Below, one piece after another: positions 25,041 to 33,026 of a stretch of DNA of 64,000 nt. The notes beneath the pieces were generated by a model. It saw only the letters and a program-made list of their open reading frames with translations. It was not told the origin of the DNA and did not search any database. A program made the translations under genes and the position numbers. Within the stretch, counting starts at the first letter, position 1. Each line of letters begins with the position of its first letter. Origin of the DNA: UBA11346 sp038318565 (GTDB lineage: Bacteria; Planctomycetota; UBA11346); NCBI GenBank assembly GCA_038318565.1, contig JBBQCI010000007.1, forward strand, positions 9,007 through 73,006, written 5' to 3'.

Positions 25041-26285
25041 ATGGCCAAATCTAAGACCCGCTGCATCGGCGTCCTCACCTCCGGCGGCGACTGCCCCGGG
25101 CTGAACGCTGCCATCCGAGGTGTCGCCAAGGCCGCAATCGGCCAATACGGCATCAAGTGCATCGGCATCCTTGACGGCTTCCGCGGCTTGGTCGAGAACC
25201 GCACCATGATCCTCGACGACCGTGCGGTCAGCGGCGTGCTGACCATGGGCGGCACCATCCTGGGCACCAGCCGCGACAAGCCGCACAAGATGGCGATGGG
25301 TGGTAAGGTCCGCGACATGACCGAAGTCGCGGTCGAGAACGCCAAGCGCATGCAGATCGACTGCCTGGTCTGCCTGGGCGGCGCCGGCACGCAGAAGAAC
25401 GCCAACCGTCTGCGCGAGGCAGGCCTGAACGTCATCACCCTGCCCAAGACGATCGACAACGACATCTGGAACACCGACATCACCTTCGGCTACGACACCG
25501 CGCTCGACATCGCTAGCGAGGCGATCGACCGGTTGCACACCACCGCAACCAGCCACCAGCGCATCATCGTGGTCGAACTCATGGGCCACAAGGCCGGCTG
25601 GCTGACCCTGGGCGCCGGCATCGCTGGCGGCGCCGACGTCATCTTGATCCCAGAAATCCCCTACGACGAGGAGAAGGTCGCCGAGCACCTGCTCGACCGC
25701 AGCCGCCACGGCAAGCGCTTCTCGATCGTCGCCGTCTCGGAAGGTGCGCTCAGCGTCAGTGAGTCGAAGGCCGCCGCCAAGGTGGAGGCCGAAGCCGCAG
25801 CCGGCAAGAAGGACAAGAAGAAGGAGCGCAAGGCCCAGCCGAAGGCGGGCAAGGACGACCACGAAACCAAGGCGCGTAAGGCTTCCGAGACCGACGAGGA
25901 CTACAGCCCGACCGAGACCGTGCTGATCAAGCGCGGCACCGGCGCTCCGGTCGAGGCGACCTACCACTCGGTGCAAGAGCCCAAAGCCAGCCGTCTGGCC
26001 CGCGCTCTGCAGCGCCTGACCGGCACCGAGGCGCGCGTCACCACCCTCGGCCACGTCCAGCGCGGCGGCACCCCATCGGCCTCCGATCGACTGCTATGCA
26101 CTCGGCTGGGCACCACCGCCGCTGACTTGCTCGCCGCCGGCCACTATGGCTGCATGGTGGCGGTGAAGGGCGACGACATCGTGCCGATGCCGCTCGATCA
26201 GGTTGCCGGTAAGCTGAAATTGGTGCCGCCCGACCACGCCAGCGTGCGTTCAGCACGCTTGGTCGGCACCTGCATGGGTGATTGA
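25041..26285 (+). CDS. pfkA: 6-phosphofructokinase (ATP- or PPi-dependent), atypical
   Basis: 414 residues; phosphorylates fructose 6-phosphate in glycolysis. Motifs: GGDCPGLNAAIRG (15-27), PKTIDND (135-141) with catalytic Asp139, and VVELMGHKAGWL. Lys136 in PKTIDND is common in PPi-type and group-X/III enzymes. The nucleotide loop reads GGAGT (113-117), with Ala115 where E. coli PfkA has Mg-binding Asp103. A Lys/Glu/Ala-rich insertion of about 50 residues (from about 236; DNA 25750-25920) interrupts the C-terminal half. Phosphoryl donor cannot be decided. Its stop overlaps the next gene's start (TGATG). Confidence 0.9.
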   Translation: MAKSKTRCIGVLTSGGDCPGLNAAIRGVAKAAIGQYGIKCIGILDGFRGLVENRTMILDDRAVSGVLTMGGTILGTSRDKPHKMAMGGKVRDMTEVAVENAKRMQIDCLVCLGGAGTQKNANRLREAGLNVITLPKTIDNDIWNTDITFGYDTALDIASEAIDRLHTTATSHQRIIVVELMGHKAGWLTLGAGIAGGADVILIPEIPYDEEKVAEHLLDRSRHGKRFSIVAVSEGALSVSESKAAAKVEAEAAAGKKDKKKERKAQPKAGKDDHETKARKASETDEDYSPTETVLIKRGTGAPVEATYHSVQEPKASRLARALQRLTGTEARVTTLGHVQRGGTPSASDRLLCTRLGTTAADLLAAGHYGCMVAVKGDDIVPMPLDQVAGKLKLVPPDHASVRSARLVGTCMGD

Positions 26286-27427
26286 TGCCACTGCGTGATC
26301 TCGGCGTCGGTCGTGAAAGCGCCGGCTTCGTTCAACGTGGTCATCCGTGGATCCGGCCCGACCGCTTCACCATCGGCCTCGATCGGCTGCGCCCAGGTGA
26401 GGTCGTCCGCCTGGTAGACGAGCACAAGCGCCCGGTCGCCACGGCGCTGGCCGATCCCGGCGCCACGGTCTGCGCCCGTGTCGTTCCCGATGGCTGGGAT
26501 CCCGCTGCGGCGGCACGCCGGGCCTGGCAACGCCGCTCCGCCCTGCACGCCGATGCCGCAACCGACTGCTACCGCGTAGTGCATGGCGAGGCCGACGCCT
26601 TGCCCGGCCTGCGTGTCGAACGCCTGGGCACCTGCCTGAACGCCGTCATCACCGCCGCCTGCATTTTGCCGCACCTTGATACCGCGCTGGGCGCGCTCGC
26701 CGCCTGCCTGCCCGGCTGCACGGTAATCGTCCACGACCATCTCGCCGACCTGCGGCGTGCCGGCGTACGCACCCGCGCCTGGCCGGAGGGCGTCGTCGAT
26801 CCCGGACTGATCGTCGAGGCTCGCGAACTCGGTGTCACCTACCCGCTGCGCCCCGCCGCCGGCCTCGCCTGCGGCATCTACGTCGACCAGCGTGCCACCC
26901 GCGCCTGGCTACGCCGCCGCGCCGCCGGCCTCAGCGTGCTCAACCTGTTCGCCTACACCGGCGCGTTCTCGTTGTCGTTGCTCGCCGCCGGAGCGACCAG
27001 CGCCACCGACGTCGACCTCTCTCAACCGTCCCTCGACCGCGCCGCCGAGGCAGCAGCGCGCAATGGCCTCTCCGGCCATCGCATCGTTCGCCGCGATGCC
27101 CGCTCCTTCCTCGCCGCCGAGCAGCAGCGCTTCGACCGCGTCATCATCGACCCACCGACCTCGGCCCAAGGCGAGGACGGCTGGGTGGCGCGGCGCGATT
27201 ACCCAGAACTGCTACGACTAGCCTGGCCGCGCGTGGCCCCCGGCGGCCTGCTGTTGGCAATCAGCAACAGCGTTGGCAAGCCCTTCCCCCTGCGTGAAAC
27301 GATGCGCGCCGCCTGCCCCAGCGGCAAACCGGTCGACGGCCCGGACCTCGGCGAGGACATCCCGCAACTGCCGGGCTTCCCAGAAGGCCGGCCATTCCGG
27401 CTGACCGGTATGGCTCTGCCCGGCTGA
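26285..27427 (+). CDS. Class I AdoMet-dependent methyltransferase, RlmI-like
   Basis: 380 residues from the ATG at 26285 (a TTG at 26282 is an alternative). An N-terminal PUA-type RNA-binding region (residues about 1-75) is followed by a Rossmann methyltransferase with FAYTGAFSLSLLAAGA, ATDVD and the catalytic-loop motif IIDPPTSAQGE. The closest known group is the 23S rRNA m5C1962 methyltransferase RlmI/YccW, although the Cys of that family is not obvious here. Translationally coupled to pfkA. rRNA or tRNA target unproven. Confidence 0.85.
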   Translation: MPLRDLGVGRESAGFVQRGHPWIRPDRFTIGLDRLRPGEVVRLVDEHKRPVATALADPGATVCARVVPDGWDPAAAARRAWQRRSALHADAATDCYRVVHGEADALPGLRVERLGTCLNAVITAACILPHLDTALGALAACLPGCTVIVHDHLADLRRAGVRTRAWPEGVVDPGLIVEARELGVTYPLRPAAGLACGIYVDQRATRAWLRRRAAGLSVLNLFAYTGAFSLSLLAAGATSATDVDLSQPSLDRAAEAAARNGLSGHRIVRRDARSFLAAEQQRFDRVIIDPPTSAQGEDGWVARRDYPELLRLAWPRVAPGGLLLAISNSVGKPFPLRETMRAACPSGKPVDGPDLGEDIPQLPGFPEGRPFRLTGMALPG

Positions 27428-27449
27428 ACTGCCTATTGCTGGGATCTGT

Positions 27450-28706
27450 CTACTTGCCCGGTTCCGGCACGGCCATCAGGCGTTCCAGGAAGGGGCGGTC
27501 GGCCCACCTGAACCACGATGGGCTGCGTCCGGGCACCACACCGTTGGCCGGGGTAGACTGGGCGTACAGAGCCAGATTCAGTATCGGGGAGGGCTCGACC
27601 GTCATGCGGATGGTGGCGCGCACGCCGAAGGTGAAATGCCGCTGGTCGGCATCCAAGCGGTCGCGTTTCCCACGGTTGCTGTCATCCCAGAACGGAGTCA
27701 GGATCACCTGCATGACTCGTTCTGGTTGCTCTGACCGACGCCAATAGACACCGATGGGTTTGTCCCATTGCAGCGGCCCAGTATCCGAACCAGCCTGCAT
27801 GTCCCAGTGCAATTCCTGCTGATAGCCCGTTGTCGGCAGGGTGTCGATGATGGGGAAGACGTCTTCCTTATTCAACTGCACGGGTTTCCAGGTTGACTGC
27901 ACGAAACCACCGCGACGGGCACGCATGGCAAAGCGCCAAGCACCGAATTGATTATTTTCATCATAGGTCTTGGTGCCACTCGGCAGCACAATCGGATCAA
28001 ACCTGAGCATCGACACTGCCGGATCACGCCACAGCGACACTTCCCATTCCGGTAGCGCAGCCGTTGCATTATGCATAATCGCACGCCGATTGTTATCCTG
28101 CGCCTCTGCCACGGGATTCCACGACGTCCAGGCACCATCTGGTTGCATCTGCAGGACACTCCGCCACTGCACAGTCGCAACCGGCTGTGGATACCGGATC
28201 AATCGAAATTCATAGTCAAAACCCGGTGGACGCCGATCGGGGGGAATGACGGTGGGGGGGATACCTACCTCCGCATCAAACGCATTTGCAATCAACTGGA
28301 ACGGTGGTTCGCACCATGTGTCATGATTCATCCGTGGCGATACAACAGCAGTAAACTTATGCGCCCTTGCCCTTGGCAGGCGAACTTGCCCGTTCACGTC
28401 AGTGTCCTTATCCCCAAACGTCAAATCGTACATGCGGCCCGATGTCAGGTAATCCTTCCTGGTTAACCGATGCGAACAAAACAACGGAATGCCCACTGCT
28501 GGTAGGCCATCTTGATCAATAATTCTGAAGACTAAGGATTTTTCCACAGCATCGCCCGACATCTCGTCCCATGCCGCCTCGACTTCAGATTGTGTTGGAC
28601 CATCCGGCCCTTCACCAGGCACGGGAACCCGATCAGCACAACCTGATAAGACCATACCACTGAGGGCCACGGCCACGACGTACGGTATCAAGCCTGATGT
28701 GACCAT
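27450..28706 (-). CDS. Lipoprotein, paralogue of the adjacent gene; carboxypeptidase-regulatory-like fold
   Basis: 418 residues from the ATG at 28706, which gives the lipoprotein signal YVVAVALSGMVLSGC (lipobox LSGC). The region VFRIIDQDGLPAVGIPLF and the later DVNGQVRLP resemble an Ig-like/CarboxypepD-regulatory domain. It is homologous along its whole length to the next gene upstream: both contain RRPPGFDYEFRLIRYPQ-type and EWEVSLWRDP-type motifs and end in WADRPFLERL...PEPGK. Function unknown. Base composition is visibly richer in A/T than the surrounding genes, which suggests accessory DNA. Last gene of the operon. Confidence 0.72.
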   Translation of the reverse strand: MVTSGLIPYVVAVALSGMVLSGCADRVPVPGEGPDGPTQSEVEAAWDEMSGDAVEKSLVFRIIDQDGLPAVGIPLFCSHRLTRKDYLTSGRMYDLTFGDKDTDVNGQVRLPRARAHKFTAVVSPRMNHDTWCEPPFQLIANAFDAEVGIPPTVIPPDRRPPGFDYEFRLIRYPQPVATVQWRSVLQMQPDGAWTSWNPVAEAQDNNRRAIMHNATAALPEWEVSLWRDPAVSMLRFDPIVLPSGTKTYDENNQFGAWRFAMRARRGGFVQSTWKPVQLNKEDVFPIIDTLPTTGYQQELHWDMQAGSDTGPLQWDKPIGVYWRRSEQPERVMQVILTPFWDDSNRGKRDRLDADQRHFTFGVRATIRMTVEPSPILNLALYAQSTPANGVVPGRSPSWFRWADRPFLERLMAVPEPGK

Positions 28707-28717
28707 CACCAACGATG

Positions 28718-29986
28718 CTATTTGCCCGGTTCCGGCATGGCAAGCAACCGTTCCAGGAAGGGGCGGTCGGCCCATTGGTACCAAGACGGGGATATGCCAC
28801 TCCAATCAGTCCCTCGCACACGTGGCACAGCGTCCGGTGATAGCGCAAGGATCGGCGCGCCATCGGCCAAGGCCGTCAAACTGGCCTTAATGCCGAATCG
28901 ATAGAACTCCGGCAGCGCTTCAACGGACATACGGTTCTTTCGTCGATCTATCCAATATGGCGTCAGTCGGATTTGTAATGTCATGGTTGGTTGACCTGGT
29001 CGCCTCCAATACAACGCTACGGGCTTGTTCCATGACAAGGGTTGGCGCCCCTCTTGTTCAGGGACATCCCAGACCACCTCTTTCTGAAAGCCGTCGGTAG
29101 GCATTACATCGACAATAGGAAACAAATCACGGCCATCCTGGGTCAATGGTTTCCATGTCGAAAGATGAAAATCACCTCGTTTCGCCCGAATTGCCATGCG
29201 CCAATGGACCGGATTGACCTTCTCGACGACATCTTCGAATCCCAGTGGATGCATATACTTCGTACGAGTCTCAATCAGCGCACCGGGCTCACGCCATAAT
29301 GACACCTCCCATTCAGGTGAAGAATCCGGAAGTTGAATCGTGGTATCGCCGCCCACCAGACGCAACCTGGACTGAGCAAGGGGATTCCATGTCTCCCATG
29401 AACCATCAGTTTTCATCTCTTTGACAGATTGCCAGAATACCGTCTGCCCTTGCTGTGGGTAGCGAATGATCCGGAATTCGTAGTCGAAGCCAGTGGGTCT
29501 ACGTTCTGGCGAAATACCGGCATGCTCAGGCGATTGACCAGCCTTGATCTTGAATTCGTTCAGCGCCATCTCGAACGGTGGAATCGCCCAACGATCATTA
29601 TCCATCCGTGACGGCGATATAGTCGCCTCGAAGTTCTGCCCACGAACCAAGGTGGTGCGGGCAATGCCTGCCACATCCGTGACTAGTTCTTGTCTATCGA
29701 TCGTGAACGGGTCGCCCGTTATGAGAAAATCCGCATTCCGATACCTGGCCCAGAATAGCACCGGAATTCCGGCGGCCGGCTTTTCATTCTGGTCCACCAC
29801 GCGAAATGAGAATATCTTCGCTGCCACACCATCACTCATGACTTTCCACATCTGGGCCGCTTTCGCCTGGCGAACAGCATCTTCTTGCACCTCCGCCGCC
29901 GCATCGTCGACGGGCTGTGACGATTCTGCGGCGCTAAGCACACTACAGAGCACTACACCAACGAGACCGCCACGCATGCAATTCAT
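28718..29986 (-). CDS. Secreted protein, paralogue of the adjacent lipoprotein
   Basis: 422 residues with a signal peptide (MRGGLVGVVLCSVLSAAES). It contains FSFRVVDQNEKPAAGIPVLF and DVAGIARTTL, an Ig-like/CarboxypepD-regulatory unit, and RRPTGFDYEFRIIRYPQQ. It ends in the same WADRPFLERLLAMPEPGK tail as its paralogue, so the pair arose by duplication. The start at 29986 overlaps the hydrolase gene stop by 4 bases and its own stop is 11 bases before the paralogue. Function unknown; probably exported with the hydrolase of the same operon. Confidence 0.72.
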   Translation of the reverse strand: MNCMRGGLVGVVLCSVLSAAESSQPVDDAAAEVQEDAVRQAKAAQMWKVMSDGVAAKIFSFRVVDQNEKPAAGIPVLFWARYRNADFLITGDPFTIDRQELVTDVAGIARTTLVRGQNFEATISPSRMDNDRWAIPPFEMALNEFKIKAGQSPEHAGISPERRPTGFDYEFRIIRYPQQGQTVFWQSVKEMKTDGSWETWNPLAQSRLRLVGGDTTIQLPDSSPEWEVSLWREPGALIETRTKYMHPLGFEDVVEKVNPVHWRMAIRAKRGDFHLSTWKPLTQDGRDLFPIVDVMPTDGFQKEVVWDVPEQEGRQPLSWNKPVALYWRRPGQPTMTLQIRLTPYWIDRRKNRMSVEALPEFYRFGIKASLTALADGAPILALSPDAVPRVRGTDWSGISPSWYQWADRPFLERLLAMPEPGK

Positions 29987-31965
29987 GGATCGATCCTCGC
30001 TCGAATATCAGCCCAGATATTATGCACGCGCTGGATCGTGTAGTTGTACTGGGCCGAATGATCCAAGGCATCATCCCCAAAACCATCGGTTGTTTGAATG
30101 TCCCGAGCCCCGCCTGTGTAAAAGCTCCCGAGTGTTGCAGGACCACATGTTCCTACAGCCACGGTTCTGGATCGAGTTACGAGCGCAATTATGGCAGCTC
30201 GCGAAGTCAGTCCTATCCCGTCTACTGCCATCGAATTCCAAGTCAGAGGCCGAATGCCCAATACTGAAGTTATCTCACTGAAAGGCCCCATGCTGTATAA
30301 TTGCCGACCACTGGTTATTTGCCAAAGATCCTCATACGTCACGAATGCATTCATTTCAGGTGGCAACGATCCGACCAATCGAGCTTCATAAGCAAAGCCG
30401 GCATCCGGTTTGGTAAACTGATTGAGACCCCATACACCCTCAGTAGCAGGATCCTGCCCATTAACCAAGCCATACACTGGCCCGGTGCGATCGACCACAC
30501 CTAGATGGTAGACCGGACCATCGAGTGTAGGGTCCAGACGATTTAGCTCAGCAGCGTTTCTACCCCTGTAAGTATTCACATCTTCGCCAGGTGGCGCCCA
30601 GCGAATTCTCGCCTGCCTCCACTCAGTTTGCGTAACAAGGCTTCGCTGAGTGCGAGGCCGTGAAAACCGGATAACATCCGGCATGTATTCTCCAGTGAAA
30701 ATGGATTCGGCTAAGACGCCCTCTGGAAAGAGCCAAGGTGCATTCAGCTGAAATGCACCTGACGCTTCTGCGGACTGGAGCGAAAAATAATGCGCTGCCA
30801 CTATGCGATTGGGCGCCAAAGTCCGAACACCCTCGGCCAACACGATGTTGCCCATACTATGCGCCATGAGTTCGATGTTTTCCTGGCCATGCTCTTGAGC
30901 CAACCTTACAAGTAATGCAGGGAGCGCTAAGGTGCCACTGCGTCTGGCCTGGAATTCGCTACGATCATAATTCTGTGGTCTGAACGCTTGTGGGAGTACG
31001 CCGTCGCCAACGTATTCTGTGGGCCAAGAAAAGAGAACAAACCGACCGCCGTACTTCTCCCAATACAACCTCTTGTATGCTGTTTCGGTAAATGCTCTGC
31101 GCTCCCAGGTTTGCATCCGGTATCCGTGTATATGCAGGATAACCTTGTCGGTGCCCCGCGGAGCAGTCAACCGGGGGTCGTAGAGACCTTCTGCTTCCGC
31201 ATTTCTACCTGGAAATGGGCCAGAATCGCGAGTAGTAAACAATGTTGGCTGTGGCCAAGGGTTCTGGCCAGCATTGGACTCTCGATCTCCAGCTGATTCG
31301 TGATGATAACAGCTACGAAAGTCAGACGCTCGGGAGAAAAAATGGGGACTAACAGCTTCCGGGCGGATTGTCTGAGTTATGGAAGGGCAGATTACGATGG
31401 ACCACTGACCGTCTCCAGGCTCGGCAACTGTAGAATTCTCAGGATTAGAATTACGCACGACGTCGCCATTGGTCTCGAACAGCCACGGGCTGTGATAACC
31501 GCCAAAGCCCTCAAGGAGATAGGTCTTCTCAATGCGTTTGAGATCCAGCCCCAGCAGTTCGGCGACCTTCTTACCCTTTTGGCAGATCTGGTTGGCCACA
31601 TCCGTCTTGCGCAGGTAGTCCATGGTCAGATCAGTATCGCTGTTGGAGAAGACCTTGACCTTCAAGTCGTGGGTCGGGGCGTCGACCCAACGCATACCCA
31701 CGGTCAGATAGTCCTTCTTGAGGTAGTCATCCAAGCCGCGCACGACCAGACGCATGCGGGCCATGTCTTCGAGATCGCGCAGGCGGGCGATATCGCGCCG
31801 ACCACCGGCCCTACCTGGCACCCGCACACTGTCAGTCAGCTTGTCCATGTCGTAGTCCGGTGACGTCGGAGTCTCATCGACGTCACCGCTATCACGATCG
31901 TTATTGTACCAGAAGCGCATCGGCAGCAGTTCATGCGTCAGATCGGTACCGGCGCCGGTCACCAC
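29983..31965 (-). CDS. Secreted alpha/beta-hydrolase, 3' part of a frameshifted gene
   Basis: 660 residues from a GTG, but this is really the C-terminal two thirds of a longer protein. The first part (GTDLTHELLPMRFWYNNDRD followed by DMDKLTD) is a repeat-like Asp-rich segment. Later comes an alpha/beta-hydrolase: oxyanion HIHGYRM, nucleophile elbow AHSMGN and a conserved core, similar to secreted esterase/lipase-like proteins. The reading frame that precedes it continues upstream as FGVDRDRDEVV into the gene ending at 31959 when one base is added near 31986. The stop overlaps the paralogue gene start by 4 bases. Substrate unknown. Confidence 0.75.
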   Translation of the reverse strand: MVTGAGTDLTHELLPMRFWYNNDRDSGDVDETPTSPDYDMDKLTDSVRVPGRAGGRRDIARLRDLEDMARMRLVVRGLDDYLKKDYLTVGMRWVDAPTHDLKVKVFSNSDTDLTMDYLRKTDVANQICQKGKKVAELLGLDLKRIEKTYLLEGFGGYHSPWLFETNGDVVRNSNPENSTVAEPGDGQWSIVICPSITQTIRPEAVSPHFFSRASDFRSCYHHESAGDRESNAGQNPWPQPTLFTTRDSGPFPGRNAEAEGLYDPRLTAPRGTDKVILHIHGYRMQTWERRAFTETAYKRLYWEKYGGRFVLFSWPTEYVGDGVLPQAFRPQNYDRSEFQARRSGTLALPALLVRLAQEHGQENIELMAHSMGNIVLAEGVRTLAPNRIVAAHYFSLQSAEASGAFQLNAPWLFPEGVLAESIFTGEYMPDVIRFSRPRTQRSLVTQTEWRQARIRWAPPGEDVNTYRGRNAAELNRLDPTLDGPVYHLGVVDRTGPVYGLVNGQDPATEGVWGLNQFTKPDAGFAYEARLVGSLPPEMNAFVTYEDLWQITSGRQLYSMGPFSEITSVLGIRPLTWNSMAVDGIGLTSRAAIIALVTRSRTVAVGTCGPATLGSFYTGGARDIQTTDGFGDDALDHSAQYNYTIQRVHNIWADIRARIDP

Positions 31966-33026
31966 CTCGTCACGATCGCGGTCGACCCAAAGTACGGCGT
32001 CGAAAACGTGATCTTGACCTGGTCCATGGCCGGCGGGCCGACATTGTCGTCCGGGGTGTAGGAGATGCGCAGATCACTGCGGCCCGGGTCGATACCTTCC
32101 AGGCGCAGTTCGTAGGAGCCGTTGCCGCAGCGGTAGTCCTCGCCGGAAGGCCAATAGGTCAGGGTGCCGTCTGGGCTGCCGCTGCCGCCGGAGCTGCTGC
32201 CACTGGTGACTCGGTAGAGGCGCATGCGTGCGCTCGGATACGTTGGCTTGGCATATCCCTGCCGTGGGTCCTTGACCCCGGTGATGCGCATCCAGCTGAC
32301 CGACAAGTCGATGTCGTCTTTCTTTGCTCCGGTTTTCTCGAAATCCTGCGACGGTAGTTTGCCCGTCTCAGTAATCTGCTGGCGTTCGGGTTCTGTGTTC
32401 GACTCCTCGTATCCATGATTCACGACCAACAGCAACCCAGGCAACTTCAGGTCGGCGTCACCAACCGGCCATTCGACCTTGTCCTCTTGCAGACTGCTGC
32501 TCGGCGACTTCTGCTTATGGAAGGGATCATCACTGTCGTTGTCGCTGTCGACATCCAGATCGATGTTGACGATGCGAGCTTCGAAGTCTGGCGCTGTACC
32601 ACTGCCCGAACAACCGACCAGCGAACCGGTGAACTTCTGACTGACGTTGCTGTCCCGATAGTCGTTGGGGAATTGCGGCGGCACCTGATAGGCCGAAACC
32701 AGGAACGGATGCACGCGGAACAGCTTGTCGTTGGTCGGACACGGGTCTGACGGTGGCAGTTCCTTGTACAGCGCAGCTGGACTACCCAAGGGTCCCTTCT
32801 TCAGATTATCGATATAGCGACCAGTTTCAGCCTGGATGGTGACGCCGGTCTCGCCAGGAATGGCGTTCAGACCACTGTGCGGCACGACATCCGGTTTGAC
32901 CGTAATCGTGACCCCAAGCAGGAAATGATAATACGGGTACGGCAGATTTTCTTCTAGCGCTGCCGCTGTCGCCAAACCGGCAACCACGACAAGACTGGCG
33001 ATACGGAGCTGGCGGGTCAGGTTCAT
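31959..33026 (-). CDS. Secreted protein, 5' part of a frameshifted gene
   Basis: 355 residues with a signal peptide (LRIASLVVVAGLATAAALEE). Unlike its downstream partner it has a clear start, overlapping the TPR gene stop by 4 bases (33023-33026). The body contains several Asp-rich stretches (NIDLDVDSDNDSDDPF). It ends abruptly as FGSTAIVTRW after TACTTTGGG; restoring one G in the GGG run makes YFGVDRDRDEVV and a single reading frame of 1014 residues through to 29983. Whether the strain is truly mutated, uses frameshifting, or the assembly has an error cannot be decided from here. Confidence 0.75.
   Translation of the reverse strand: MNLTRQLRIASLVVVAGLATAAALEENLPYPYYHFLLGVTITVKPDVVPHSGLNAIPGETGVTIQAETGRYIDNLKKGPLGSPAALYKELPPSDPCPTNDKLFRVHPFLVSAYQVPPQFPNDYRDSNVSQKFTGSLVGCSGSGTAPDFEARIVNIDLDVDSDNDSDDPFHKQKSPSSSLQEDKVEWPVGDADLKLPGLLLVVNHGYEESNTEPERQQITETGKLPSQDFEKTGAKKDDIDLSVSWMRITGVKDPRQGYAKPTYPSARMRLYRVTSGSSSGGSGSPDGTLTYWPSGEDYRCGNGSYELRLEGIDPGRSDLRISYTPDDNVGPPAMDQVKITFSTPYFGSTAIVTRW
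31986..31988 (-). other. Probable one-base deletion (GGGG to GGG) splitting a large secreted hydrolase gene
   Basis: The CCC on the plus strand (GGG on the coding strand) is where the two frames meet. Adding one G joins the 5' and 3' parts into one frame of 3045 bases (1015 codons) without a stop. Homopolymer loss is a common natural mutation and also a common sequencing error. Confidence 0.7.
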
